A stretch of DNA of 64,000 nucleotides from Papaver somniferum (GCF_003573695.1 NC_039358.1:11656637-11720636); one strand, 5' to 3'; shown: positions 45,565-58,731, numbered from the stretch's first letter. A program made the numbers and translations. The notes: generated by a model not told the origin, from the sequence alone.

Positions 45565-47905
45565 TGCATAATTAGATAACTGATCAAGCTTAGTGGAGAC
45601 TACCTATTTTACATCAACAGAGGCACCCGACCTTCAATTCTTTGTAGCTAACTAAAAAGCTTTTTTGAGTATGTGTCACCGTACGTATATTACGGGTAAA
45701 ATGGTGTGCTACCCAATTCGCACCAATTTCAACACTATTTTTGATCTCTTGAGTGCTAATTTTGTCAACCATGTGGGTGACGTATATAGATGAAAACTAC
45801 CTTCTTGTAATTTGATTTGCAGTTAGCACCATTCTCTCTCTCGCCAACAACAGGTCCGTAGAAACACACCATCATCATTAACAAACGGAGCACCATAAAA
45901 ATCGACAAAGAAAGTTGAAGAAGTTTTAGATTTACAAACAACAATATATATAAGGAAGAGAAAATTTCATATCCAAGTAAAGTAACACACAATGAGCAGG
46001 ATTTTACCTATACGTTGAAGACTTACAATACAATGAGGATAATTATATACTCAAGTACGAAGACTTATTTACAAAAGAGAAGAAAACCAAAAGATGAAAA
46101 CCATTGGAGTTTATGATACGAAGACAATACAAGTCGTGAAGATCCAAGTGGCAAAGTCCTTCTCTCATGGCCATGTTAATTTTATTTCATATTTATTATT
46201 TTAATTGCAATCTCTTTTGATTTGGATCACAAATTATTGCTTGACTTCCAACCATTCACGTGTAAAATTCTATTTGTTTTTCAATAAAATCCTCGGGTGG
46301 CGCTCTTTACAATTATAATAAAAAAAAATAAAAATAAAAAGATTTTTATTTAGGTTTTTATTTCATCAATAAGGCAATGAAGAAGAAAAATTTAATAAAT
46401 AAGTTTCAAGCAACAAGGAAATTGAAGAAAAATATTACAAATTGTCAAAGTTCTATGAAGTTCAAAAGATTATCATCAATTGTTCAAGACCAAGAAGATG
46501 AACAAGACGAGCCGAAGACGTTTCTACTGGATGTTGTGAAAGTGGTGCTATCATTATTGCCGATCATATGTGAAGGAGAGTGAATAATCCCATCCTTGCA
46601 TAGTGGTTGATTTCCTTTCTTTAAGATCATAAGAAAAATATTTTTTATTTCCCACGATCTTTTGGGGTCTCCAGAAATAATTCGGAAGGTTTCCTTCCTA
46701 CCATTTAACGTTTGCAGGATTTGTCTCTTCATTCCCGCCTGTACACATGTGTGAGACTAGAAAAGTGGTCTTTTGAGTGAAATTATCATAAAATCCTATT
46801 GGTGAGGCAGAAGTCGAAACATTTGATCAAACTCGAACATGCATTCGTTCAATATGGCATAGATTGACTGGTCACACTTTCTTCGATTAATCGCATTTAC
46901 ATGTTAATTTTCTCTTGTACTTATGACTTCTTGACAATAGGTTGAGAACCCTTATATCCTCATAGCTCTTTGGATGCTTGGGACTCTGGAACGCATTGAA
47001 ATTGAGGTAGGTTTTATGAGTATATCTCTCGTAAGCCCTCACGAGATTATATATTTAAATGAGATCCTTTACAAATCGGTTATAATTGCACGATATTGGA
47101 ATAAGTGGGAATGCTAGTAAAGGTATGAAACTCTGTAGAGAGCATTTTTTGGCGCAAATACAGAGTGAGAAGACGCATGGTTGGGTTGGTTACATTTTTG
47201 ATAAGGGAACAGTCCGAAAAAATCTGATGCAAAGAGAAAATGTTTCACGCATATTGGAAAAGGTAATAATCTGATGCAACGCAGCCCATTGAAGCTCGAC
47301 AGATTCGACGGATTATGTGAAGACACATGCTGTTTTTTAATGATCGAATGGACTGTAAATCCTATACACTTTTCTTAGGTGCACTCTGCTACTCCGAATC
47401 AACACCACATTTCAGAGAAAGCAAAAACTTTTCAACCGCCTATCGAGTAAGGTTTGAGAAAGAGAAAACGGCGGTGACTGTCTTTAGATTGAGAGAGAGG
47501 CAATCACTTCTTTTTCGATTTTTTTCTCGAGCTGCAAAAAAAAATACTATGAGATTTTTTCCCGACTTTTTTTTTTTTTTTAAGGAAAAAGAGCTGAAGA
47601 TCCCAATTTCATATAATGGTAAGAATTTTTACAAGAATCAAATACATCATAATGTACATGAACAAATACAAGATTTATGTATCTTAAAATACAACAAACG
47701 TATTAATTTCATGTAGTTCGTTGAGAAATCGATACTATTTGAGAGATGGTGTGAAATTTCTGATTCCACCATTTGAATTGTTGTTCTTCATTCAGAACAT
47801 TTTATCTTCTTCTTCTTTAAGATTTGATGCTCCTATAAAAGAGGAGTAATATGCACTGTATATAAAAAAATACGATCACATCCGGTATCCATGTATCTTC
47901 ACATG

Positions 47906-48152
47906 TATTGGACGTGTACACATTGTGTGCCACGGCAGTGGCATCACAACCACCAGAACAAGTCTTCAACTCACAGTCCGAGTCTTATGTTGTTGTTAAA
48001 ACTTCCATGTATTCTAGTCAAAGTTTGTTTAGATTAGGAAACATATCTTTTAGATATTCTGTATACATAAATCTCTATATATATCACATGTAAAGAACAA
48101 AAAGATATCAATTCAGAATATATTCTTCACAGAGATCTTTGAAACTTTAAGA
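47906..48152 (+). repeat. 5' LTR of the copia element
   Basis: Begins TATTGGACGTG and ends TTTAAGA. The boundaries are fixed by the ACATG target duplication and the PBS, so the termini are not the usual TG...CA. Confidence 0.85.
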
Positions 48153-48164
48153 TGGTATCCTTGT
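48153..48164 (+). other. Primer binding site (initiator Met tRNA)
   Basis: TGGTATCCTTGT begins directly after the LTR. The first seven bases match the 3' end of tRNA-iMet, the usual copia primer. Confidence 0.75.
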
Positions 48165-48241
48165 AGATCCTAGTAAACATATCTTCCCTTCCGCTTCATC
48201 TCTGCCGCCGTCTCCTTTTATCATTCATATTTTTTTTCATC

Positions 48242-49786
48242 ATGTCTGGCTCTAATCCATCTTCTCCCAACTCTCCAGTGCATGACAACATCTCTTCCCA
48301 AAACAATGAAACTCTGATCAATTCTTCAGCTCTTCCTAGAACTCTAGACCCTTATATCATTCATCCCAGTGATAACCCTGCAACTGTGCTATCCTCTCCT
48401 CTTTTACAAGGAGACAACTACGGTTCCTGGGTTAGGGGAATCACCAAGTCTCTGAATGCCAAGGGCAAGCTTGGTTTCGTTGATGGCTCCCTTCCTCCTC
48501 CAACAGATCCGTTGCAGTTTCAATGCTGGAAGAGATGTGATGATCCTGTGGGAAGTTGGCTTCTAAACTCTTGTCAACCAGATATCAAGGCTAGCTGCCT
48601 GTATGCTGCCAACTCTCATGTTATCTGGAAAGATCTGCAAATCAGGTTTTGTGTCTCCAATGCCCCTATTCTGTTTCGTTTAAAATCTTCAATTGCTTCA
48701 ATCAAACAGGAATCAATGCCCGTGTCTCTTTACTATACCAAAATAAAAACTCTTTGGGATCAATATGACTCCCTGGTTGCTTCTACGGAAGCATGTATCT
48801 GTGGTGCTGGCAAGCACATGCTTGAAAGAATCGAAAGAGAGTGTGCCATGGAGTTTCTGTAGGGATTACACGACAGGTTTTCCAACCTTCGTAGTCAGAT
48901 ACTCACTATGGATCCCTTCCCAAGTGCACTTCGTATCTTCAATCTTGTTCAGCAGGAGGAGGAACAACAGCATATAACCCATACTCCTCTGCCAACTGTT
49001 GATGCTGCTGCTCTTGCTTCGACTCGAAATTTCCAGTCCAGCTCTCGTCCGCCATCCAATCCGAACAAGCGTCAGCGTCCCTTTTGCGACTATTGTAACA
49101 GACTAGGCCATGTTCGATACAAGTGCTACAGGCTCCATGGTTTTCCCCCTGCCAACATTTCTCAACAGCAGCCTTTGGCTAATGCAAATCTGCACATGAC
49201 TGCTGCTGCTGCAGCTCTGTCAACTGACCCATCTGCTGCACCACACGCTCTTCCCTCCCTGTCTACCGATCAGTATGCTCTCCTTTTGGCCTTGATCAAC
49301 CCTGCACCAGACTCTGCACAACCTCATGCTCGTGCCAATTTTGCAGGTAACATTCTCTCCACCTCCATTGTTGATCCATGGTTTGTGGACAGTGGTGCAA
49401 CGCACCACATCTGCAACTCACTGCATTACTTTACATCTTACATACCTGTTCAATCATCAATTCTCATGCAACTCCCGGATGGCTCATTCTTCGTGGTTAA
49501 GCATATTGGCGAGGTTGTTTTTTCGCCTACACTAAAACTGTCGAATGTACATCACATTCCTAATTTCAAGTTCAATCTCATCTCTGTGAGTCAATTAACT
49601 CGCCAAACTAATTGCATTGCTTATTTCTTCGAACATGTTTGTTTCTTTCAGGACCGTGTAACGAAAGCAGTGATTGGTCGGGCTGATTTTATCTCTGGCT
49701 TGTATCATCTCCAAGCCCATCCGCACCAGTCATTCAATAGAGTCTTATGTAATAAAAAACTGCCGATGTTTGGCACTGCAGACTAG
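48242..49786 (+). pseudogene. Copia gag and protease (one internal amber)
   Basis: ATG at 48242 (MSGSNPSSPNSPVHD). The gag core follows: PYIIHPSDNPATVLSSPLL, GDNYGSWVRGITKSLNAK, the copia gag type with an N-terminal HPSDNP motif. The frame is cut by TAG at 48860-48862 after MEFL, then continues GLHDRFSNLRSQIL. The zinc knuckle CDYCNRLGHVRYKC (near 49087) and protease active site WFVDSGATHHIC (near 49378) are intact. The frame is lost by a shift near 49770, just before the integrase HHCC domain. Confidence 0.9.
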
Positions 49787-52655
49787 GTCATCTTAGTTTT
49801 GATCGTTTTAAATTTCTTTGTCGTACTTTTGATTACATTAAATCTAGTTCTACTACCTTTTGTGATGTCTGTCCATTGGCTAAACAAAGTCGTTTGTCTT
49901 TTAATAAAAATTCAGTGTCTTCAAAACGCTGTTTTGAACTTATTCATTGTGATATCTGGGGTCCATTTATGACACCTTCACTCACTGGTGCAAAGTAGTT
50001 TTTAACAATAGTCGACTATTCCCGTTGTATGTGGGTTTATCTCATGCACATCAAGAGTGAAACTTTTAAATTTCTCAAATATTTTTTTAATTTTGTTATC
50101 ACCCAATATTCTCACAAAATAGATACAATATCAACTGGTAATTTCATTCCATTTATTTCCATATTCCAAAGAGTACAATCTGATAATGGTTCTGAGTTTT
50201 TATCTCAAGACATGCAATCCTGGTTCAAAGCCCATGACATCCATCACCAACGAATTTGTGTTTCCACCCCTCAACAAAATGGTGTTGTGGAACGCAAACA
50301 TCGTCATCTTCTCAGCGTAGCTCGTGCTCTTCGTTTTCAATCTCATTTACCACTTACTTATTGGGGCGAATGTTTACTCACGGCATGTTATCTTATTAAT
50401 AAAATGCCAACTCCTATTTTGAAACATAAAACTCCACATGAAGTTCTTCTTGGTACTGTCCCTAATTATCGTCATCTCCGTGTTTTTGGTTGTCTATGTT
50501 ATGCTAGAAACACAAAGATTCATTCTAAATTTGACCCGCGGGCTAAGCCTGGTGTTTTTTTAGGATATCCTCATAACTACAAGGGTTACATCATTTTGGA
50601 TATTTCCACAAAAACAACTTTTGCATCTAGAGATGTTGTCTTTCATGAGCATTTGTTTCCCTTCAAAGATGCTAAATTCACTTCTGACATTGTGCTTCCA
50701 CTCTCTACAGATACTGGTTTTTTCTATGAAGACTCCATGTCTGTTTCTCCTTCAAATTATGTCATTGATATTCATTCACCTAATTTATCTTCTTTGCCAG
50801 TTGCTGACTCGACTTCTCCCACGCACATTCTGGATGATCATACTTCTCATACAATTGGCCCTACTCTTGAATCTACTTCTCCGGACATCTCTTCTACTGA
50901 AGTGACTTATATCATCGATACTAATTTACGCAGGTCAACTAGAACACATACTCGTCCATCTCACCTGAAAGATTATGTTTGCTCTGTTTCTAAAGGTATG
51001 TCTAATTCTCTGTATCCTCTCACAAATTACATTTTTTTTGATAAATTTACTCCGCAACATCGTGCCTTTCTATCTTCGGTTATTTCTAATGATGAACCAC
51101 GCTCTTTTACGGAAGCCATTAAACATCCAGAATGGCGTGATGCCATCGTCAAAGAGCATACTACTTTACTTAATAATGATACCTTTACTATGACCACTCT
51201 TCCACCTGGAAAATCTGCTATTGGCTGTAAATGGGTATTCAAGATTAAATATAATCCGAATGGTGATATTGATCGTCGTAAGGCGCGTCTCGTTGCCAAA
51301 GGATACACACAACAGGAAGGTATCGACTATCATGACACTTTTACTCCTGTTGCTAAATTAGTTACTGTTCGTGTTTTATTATCTGTTGCTTCCATTTTCA
51401 ATTGGCCTCTCCATCAACTTGATGTCAATAATGCCTTTTTACAAGGGGATCTTCATGAGGAAATATATATGAAACTTCCCCCTGGTTTTCAAACAAAGGG
51501 TGATACTCGTGTTTATAAACTAAATAAATCTCTATACGGTCTTAAGCAAGCGTCTCGTCAATGGTTTGCTAAATTTTCTAATGCTTTACTGTAGGAAGGA
51601 TTTATCCAGTCTTGTGCTGATTATTCACTTTTTCTTTTTCATTCCGACGCCATCTCTATTTATCTTTTGGTTTATGTCGACGATATCATTATTACAGGAA
51701 ATAATCATTTGGCTATCCAGCAGCTCATACATAAACTCGAAGCCAAATTTTCACTCAAAAATCTAGGTTGTTTGCAATATTTTCTTGGCATTGAAGTTTC
51801 TCGTTCTCCAAATGGCATTTTTCTTGGACAACGTAAATATATTCTAGACATTATTCAGGATTCTGGTTTTTTAGGTGCTAAACCTGCGGCCTCTCCTATG
51901 GAGCAACACCTAAAATTATTACCAAACTCAGGTGATCCTCTCTCTGATCCAAGTATTTATCGTCGCTTAATTTGTCGTCTTCTATATTTTCAGGTAACTC
52001 GTCCTGATATTACTTATTCTGTGAATTATTTAAGTCAATTCTTGCAACATCCTTGTTCTGGTCACCTGGATGCTGCTTACCGCGTTGTTCGTTACCTAAA
52101 GGGTACGGTTGCTCACGTCATTTTTGTTTCTGCCACTAGCTCACTTTCTCTTGCTGGTTACACTGATTCGGATTGGGCAGGTTATCCAATCACTCGTCGC
52201 TCTACGACAGGTTATTTCATCATGTTGGGTACTAGTCCTATTTCTTGGAAATACAAGAAACAACCCACTATTTCCCTTTCTGCTGCTGAGGCAAAATATA
52301 GAGCTCTAGCCAGGGTAACTTCTGAGTTACAATGGTTACATTATTTATTCACTGATCTTCATGTCAATATTCAGAAGCCAATTCCAGTCTATTGTACAAT
52401 CAGGCTGCTATTCACATCTCTGAAAATCCGGTATTTCATGAACGGACTAAACATATTGAAATCGATTGTTATTTTGTTCGCGAAAAAGTCATCTCTGGAC
52501 TTATTAAACCAACTCACATTCCTTCTGCAGCCCAATTAGCCGATCTCTTTACTAAACCTCTTGGTGTGGATCATTTTAGACATCTTGCCAGCAAGTTGGG
52601 CGTTCGGCCTCACGATCCTCCCGCTCCAACTTGGGGGGGGGGGGGGGGGGGGGGG
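49770..52655 (+). pseudogene. Copia integrase, reverse transcriptase and RNase H
   Basis: Integrase zinc domain RLGHLSFDRF...CDVCPLAKQSR (49775-49890), catalytic parts [17 protein letters not shown] and [11 protein letters not shown]. An amber follows GAK at about 49996-49998. Reverse transcriptase: [42 protein letters not shown], then TAG at 51592-51594 after SNALL, then YVDD (51673). RNase H: YTDSDWAGYPITRRSTTGY, then a frameshift near 52395 and NQAAIHISENPVFHERTKHI, ending LADLFTKPLG. The frame has no stop before the G tract and would read on into the LTR. Confidence 0.9.
52633..52655 (+). other. 23-base poly-G polypurine tract
   Basis: Uninterrupted G run directly before the 3' LTR. It would serve as the polypurine tract and is much longer than usual; it is also prone to slippage or sequencing error. 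Confidence 0.8.
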
Positions 52656-52902
52656 TATTGGACGTGTACACATTGTGTGCCACGGCAGTGGCATCACAAC
52701 CACCAGAACAAGTCTTCAACTCACAGTCCGAGTCTTATGTTGTTGTTAAAACTTCCCTGTATTCTAGTCAAAGTTTGTTTAGATTAGGAAACATATCTTT
52801 TAGATATTCTGTATACATAAATCTCTATATATATCACATGTAAAGAACAAAAAGATATGAATTCAGAATATATTCTTCACAGAGATCTTTGAAACTTTAA
52901 GA
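52656..52902 (+). repeat. 3' LTR of the copia element
   Basis: Identical to the 5' LTR except C for A and G for C at two positions; followed by ACATG (52903-52907). Confidence 0.9.
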
Positions 52903-54063
52903 ACATGAATGGAGATCTACGTCAAGCCATTGTAATTCACCCTCGAAGATGCATTTGAAACGATTACAACAATCTATAGAACCTCCTTGAAGGCTATATG
53001 AAATTGTTATACAAACATATAATAAAAAATCAAGATAATATACATAAACCATCTGGCTGATAAGAAAAATAAAAAGAACCCTAAAAATTGTTGGAACAAC
53101 AATTTTTTTTATTGAATACTATACAAACTAGAAAGATCAACCTTGATTTGCCCGGAGATCTGAAAAATCAGACCAAATCTGGGCAGATCAAGATAAAACG
53201 AAGGAGAGGGAAGTTTTTTTTTTCTTTTCTTTTCTTTTACGGTTTAACTTCTATTTTTAATTTTCTCTTTGTCAGTATTTTTTAGCTATGAGTATCTATG
53301 CTTCTTATTGATAAGGATGATTTCAAAGTCCTGAACAATGAAGCATTAATTTCTTAAATCAAGTTTATTTTCAGTTCTTTATTTTATTGTTGATTATATT
53401 TATTATTTTTATTTTCTAAGATTATTGAGGGATTATTTAAAATGATCAATTAAATTAATCGATCAATATTTTTTCTACTAGTTTTGAGTTGTGTGGTACG
53501 TGTAATTGTCACATCAACTCTTTACGCAAGTAGTAAATCGCAAGAGCTAGTAGAAGGATTTTGTTAAGCAATTGTGTATAAAAATAATACTAGTAAGCGG
53601 ACCGAGCCCATGCGTCTGATGCTAGGATCAACATGACTCACATAGTGTAAAATATCCGATTAATTTACACCTTGAGAGCTTATTCTTGGTGGGTTATTTG
53701 GATAGAATCAAGTTGTCGAGCACTTCTGTATCCAGTGACAACTGGAATTACGAGGATAACAGAACTTATTGTTATTCTTCGGTTGGTAACAATATAGATT
53801 CAACAATAAATAAACTTGTATTTAATTAAGTTTCAGTTCAGTGATGGCGAAGGATTCCCTGGTCATCTTTTTCCTTATTGTTTACAACAAAGTGTTATTA
53901 TTTTCTTTTATTAATTACTTTGATTCAGAATCTGAAAAACCCAATTTTTTGTTACTTTTTAACAGATAAAAACTCCCTGCTCTTCGTGGGAACGAACTCC
54001 TGCCATTATATTACTAGTTAATTGTGTTAAAAGAAGTAATTAATTTGTTGTGTAAACGACACA

Positions 54064-54439
54064 AATCAGTCCTCATATCCAATATAATGGCCGTCTTATT
54101 AATTTCCTTTGGTATGGAAAAAAATCGATGAAAAGTTAACCTCATCTTCGATTTCTTCTCCTTTTTTCTACTTTTGTTATTCGTTTGAGAGTAATTTGTT
54201 ATATGAGAGTGGGGATTAATTGAATATAGTTAGCTTATTGTATGAATGATGAATAAGATGAGGTTGTTGAGAATTATAAAGGAGAATGTAATGATGAGGG
54301 TATCCAAGTACACTACAATCTTTTCGTTTCAACCTATAAGTCTGATACCCAGTGTCATCTTCTATGGACAAAGTTGAGACAATACAACAAGGTATACACT
54401 TGATAATAGTTACGGTATAAAACAAATATACTATACGAT
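54064..54439. other. Spacer, nothing recognised
   Basis: AT-rich; a minus open frame at 54216-54425 has no features. Confidence 0.35.
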
Positions 54440-56721
54440 AAATATCAAGTGCCTCGTATTAAAGTACTAGTGTATTTACTTTTAGTTATAATAAAACAAT
54501 TAGAATTGCGGAAAATAAAAGTAAATCACACAACAAGATTTTGTTAAGGAGGAAATGGCAAATCCAGAAAAACCACGAGACCTAGTCTAGTTTTGAATAC
54601 TCTCAGAATTAAGCGTCTATACAAAGAACAAGTCCAACTTCGTATAGTTGAGACCAAATAATCTACACCTGGTTACGTAGTTCCCTCAGTATCTCTGCGC
54701 CTACAATCATCTGGACAACACACGTGAATCCCAAGACAAAAATCACTATCTTGAGTTGCTTTAACGATGTAAAGTCTTCAGAACTCAACTTATTTTGATC
54801 ATCTTCCAAAAATTAAAGGAACAAAGTTGTTTGGTAACCACTCTATCAATCTTTAGAATAAAGATATGTTGAGTTTTAACAAAGGATCTTCCGTTTAAAA
54901 AAGTAAACTCGTTTGTCGGGTAAGATCAATCAAGATCCGAAATAATCAGATCTAGATTCACAACTATCATATTCAGATACTTGAAGAATACCACCGAATG
55001 ACAGTTTCCTATCTATACGACTGCTTGACCAAATCTACCAAAGATAAAGAAAATCTTAGTCAGATCCCAACATATTAATATGTGTGCCCGAATTAATATC
55101 ACAAGATGCGAAACCAATAATAAAATGTTCTTGTCTTCAAATCTTCAATCGTCTTCAACTATACCCACACAAAAAACTTAATTCCACTTATGATCGATCA
55201 CTCATAGAACGGAGTTTGTTAACAATGGATGATCACAAACCGTCTTCATATCTAAAAACAGTTTTGAAGATCTCGTAGATACTTTGATCTAGTTTGAGTT
55301 ACCTTATGTCAGAAGAAAAGGCTTTCAAGAATAATCAAACTAGGTGCAATCAAAGTTTCAACAACCGTTAGTCAATCAAATCAATAATCAAAAACTAAAA
55401 TAATAATGCAATTATCTAGTTTCCCATCAACAGTACTTTCTAGAGCTCCTTGATCCCGCAGAAGTCTTTAAACAAGCGGACGTAAGATATTTCTCCTAAT
55501 TAGGGTACTTTCCTCTCCGGTATAGTATTACAAATAATACTAGCAGTCGGCTCCACCGGAAACAACAAAAAGATGAAGTATGCCTGGATAAGGATAGTTT
55601 GCAAGAATAACAAACTTCACTATTTATAGACCAAGGTTGTTTATACAACAAGGAAATTGCAAAACCAAAAATATTCTCAAGATACGCAAATAAGTACCTA
55701 ATTTCGGTTTTTCATATTTCCAACTTATATCCAACCTGTAATTCCTAAATCATTCATTTAGAAAATATCCAATATTAGTTTAACACTTAACTAATATAGT
55801 TTTTCTAGAGATCTTTTTTTATTGCTGAAAATCAAAAACATATAATTCGAAAATCTTATTTAAATGATTCTCAATATTTCGGTTCGGGATCACCTTGAGT
55901 ATCAAGGAATATCTTTGAACTTTCTATAATAAGAATTATGCACATGTTCGAAATATGTCGACATCTAGAACTTTCCTATCTAGCAAACCCTGATTCCAAA
56001 CTTACACAAAATTCTAAAGTATATGTGAAAGTTGAAAATCAATTTTGCTCTTGGGACCGGTTCTATACCATGACTCCCAACATAGGCTTAGGAGTAGGTG
56101 CTTGTGCTAGGCGAATGCCTGATGGGGGAGTCTTCAGGAAAGCTAAAGACCTGATTCCCAGTATAGGTAGGACTGTAACTACAAGTTCTTATATATACTT
56201 CCTTTAAACAAATGTAATAAAACATTATTTCATATGATGAAATTACACCTATATACAATACGCAATCAAATAAAGAGTTACATAGATTATGTTGATGTCG
56301 CATTTGCGAAGTTCAAAAGATAAACATTATGTTTAATTCAATATATTTCCTTGACACATTGATCATACAAATATGACCGAGTATAATATTGGAGCATCAT
56401 AAAATATAACATCACATGTTATGTTTTCAATCTTAAACGACTTGAAAGAAACGATAGGAATAGAAACAAGTCAAGTCAGTATCACTAACCTCAAGTGGAA
56501 GGATGATGTCTTCGTTGTAGTCGTTAAGTCTTCACATTCTTCAGGTCTTCCGAGTACGTAATACTTGTATATCTTTGCATTCCTAGACTTTTTAGTCTAA
56601 CCTAAACGAAGTTTATTCTAGTTTAATCAAGCTACTCTAATTGATTTTTGGTACTAAAATATGACAACCAAACCTTGACATGCCAACGCTTGGTGGGTTC
56701 AACCGAGCACCGTTTTGACAG
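54440..56721 (-). mobile_element. Copia-type LTR-like block, second subfamily
   Basis: The minus strand begins TGTCAAAACGGTGCTCGG at 56721, a variant of the TGTTAGAGCATTGCTCGG start. It contains counterparts of the other LTRs (GTTAAGGAGGAAATGGCAAA near 54543; GACCTAGTCTAG at 54580). The low-coordinate end was not fixed and no target duplication was found. Coding content is absent. Confidence 0.5.
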
Positions 56722-57502
56722 AGAATAATTAGGGATTGAGGAAATAGTTCAAAGAGAATTATGTTAGGGAATTTAGGTTTATTTTGAGTTTGTATAAAAT
56801 TAATAAGTGTACCGAACTGTTATTAGATGAAGAGTCAAGAGTTGTTGTTTAATTGACCATCTGAAATTGTTCTGATGATGATTGTAGAGTTAGGGCTTCT
56901 ATAATTGATTGATGAATTGTATGTCGACATTGAAGATGAGATCAAGAGATTAATGATAGGTACACGAGTGGAAAATATAAAAATACTTTGATGAATTTCC
57001 CAAACTACCCGCATCTTCTTCGTTAGTAATTGCAATATATGAAAAAATATTGAATTTCCCACGTGGGTAGGTAATTCGCTGAAAAATATTTTTGTTCTTT
57101 CCACGTGTGCATTATTGCTGTGCCAACTAATTGGAATATGGGAAAAGTAACGATGAGAGGCATCTCTTGTTGAATTTTTTTAGGGGAGGTAACGCAAATT
57201 AGTGATCTTTAGAGGCGAGGAAACACGAAATATCCATATCTTATGTTATGTTATAAATGGAAAAAATTACTCCCTGATTTACATACCACCTTATATTTTA
57301 CTTTTTAAAGATTATTATTTTTTATTTTCAAACTATTTTCTATATACCATTCCAATTTTTTTTAATTTATCAATAATGTAACTGAGAACGAATATTTAGT
57401 TTTATCTCTTTTTGGAAATTATATATCTAAGATAAAAAATGGTTACTGAAAATAATACTTTTCAACAATTTTTTTTTCTGAAAATCTTTGGGACAATTAT
57501 TA
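56722..57502. other. Spacer, nothing recognised
   Basis: AT-rich; a minus open frame at 56835-57104 has no features. Confidence 0.35.
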
Positions 57503-58190
57503 TTACCATATTTTGTTTCTTCCATTAATATATAGATATAGTTTTTTTTTAATAAAATAAAAAAAAGATTTAGGATTGGTTGGCAACCTAAAAACAAGCT
57601 GGGCACCAACACCCTTTTGAATAACAATACTTAATATATAAAAAATAAATCTACCAACACTACTACTAGCATCATTACTAATTAGACAATTCTTCAACCT
57701 CTTAAAAAAACACACAGTATCACCACCAAGTTCCCCCAATGTGGAAAAGGATAAAACCCCCAAACCACATCCGTACGAAACATATTTGTCTAAATATTTA
57801 GTGTGTTCGCGCAAAACCACATTCGAAATAGCCTGACCTGGAATGAAAGCACGAACGCCCTCCCCCGTGAATGGTGAAACGCCGGTGACAACCGTACAAA
57901 CATCTTTTCCATTCTCCCAATTGAGAACAAGAATATCCGCTGGACGCAATTCTCTATCATCATCTGACAAAAACTCCAGGGATACTTCTTTACGCGCAGG
58001 GACACCTACCTTGTAACACATATCAGCGATTACATCATGTACAAGGTCATGCGGAAACTTGATCCCTACATCTTTGGCACAATGAAAAACGTGTTCACCA
58101 AAAATATCCATAAGTCTATTGCAACTTGAATACAAGCCTCCTTCAACAAACATGGGAATACCAAGACGATAACAAAGTACAGCTCGAAAC
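57503..58190 (-). pseudogene. C-terminal part of a reverse-transcriptase-type protein with restriction-like nuclease signature
   Basis: The minus strand reads YRLGIPMFVEG, CNRLMDIFGEHVFHC, KFPHDLVHDVIADMC, RKEVSLEFL, LRPADILVLNWENGKDVC, GVSPFTGEG, and QKGVGAQLVFRLPTN. This matches the widespread plant family seen at the C-terminus of reverse-transcriptase-like proteins. The CX2-HC finger and RPAD...VT arrangement recalls restriction-like endonuclease domains of some LINEs. The second acidic position (usually DVTG or DLTG) reads VVTG here, so the nuclease would be inactive. No upstream polymerase is present. The segment could be a fragment or a captured domain. Confidence 0.55.
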
Positions 58191-58731
58191 TATCTTGAAA
58201 TGTAATATTATATAAATACTTAATAGTTAAATTTTTTATTATTTTTAAAACCTAATAAACTAGCATATAACTATTTTTAGAGAAAATGTTTGATTTTATC
58301 TTTTGCAATGCTAGTTATACCGAACATAATCTGATCATTTTTTTAATGGGTTTTAATTTTTGGTACATCTAATTAGTTTTAATTTTTGTTTTTATCTTAG
58401 ACTCAACTATTTTTTTAATAGCACAGCACGACAACGCATAGCGTAAAAAACATTTTTGGGTTAACGGGCTGGCTGGATCTACAACCCCACCTCTCGCCCA
58501 AGCACGTTTGCCTGCTAGACAGCTACAGACTAGAGTAATCTGAAGCGGAAAACCGACTGGTACGGAAAGTCAGGAATCTTGATTGATGACGTATTCACGT
58601 GACCGAATCATTTAACCCTTTGACTAACGGGCGACCTACTACCACCAACCTTGGCGGCCTGGCGCTAAAACAAATAATCTCGGGCTTTTGTTTGGTGAGC
58701 TCTTTTTGGAAGACGGAAAATCCTAACACAC
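58191..58731. other. Spacer, nothing recognised
   Basis: Low-complexity AT-rich sequence to about 58430, then more GC-rich sequence (58440-58700) without a supported gene. Confidence 0.35.

Larger units (their letters stand above)
47906..52902 (+). mobile_element. Ty1/copia element, recent insertion, defective
   Basis: LTRs of 247 bp (47906-48152 and 52656-52902) differ at two positions. The target duplication ACATG is at 47901-47905 and 52903-52907. A PBS (TGGTATC, initiator Met tRNA) follows the left LTR, and a 23-base G tract precedes the right LTR. gag, protease, integrase, reverse transcriptase and RNase H are all present in order, but broken by three amber codons and at least two frameshifts, so it cannot be autonomous. 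Confidence 0.95.
45565..54063 (+). repeat. Long gypsy LTR, interrupted by a copia insertion
   Basis: The start is TGCATAATTAG after the polypurine tract. The end region has AAACTCCCTGCTCTTCGTGG near 53966, the usual tail of Athila-type LTRs, and a likely end near 54063. The copia element occupies 47906-52902 plus its duplicated ACATG, leaving an LTR of about 3.5 kb. Open frames inside (45765-45992, 46377-46583, 47327-47716) show no domains. The end point is approximate because the partner LTR is not in the window. Confidence 0.5.

Noticed and set aside
45765..47716. Several 60-130-codon frames in the long gypsy LTR
   Set aside because: No domains, both strands, and position within LTR sequence.
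47904..47906. Canonical TG start (TGTATTGG) for the copia LTR
   Set aside because: The right LTR has G tract directly before TATTGG, and only the TATTGG start gives a matching 5-bp target duplication.
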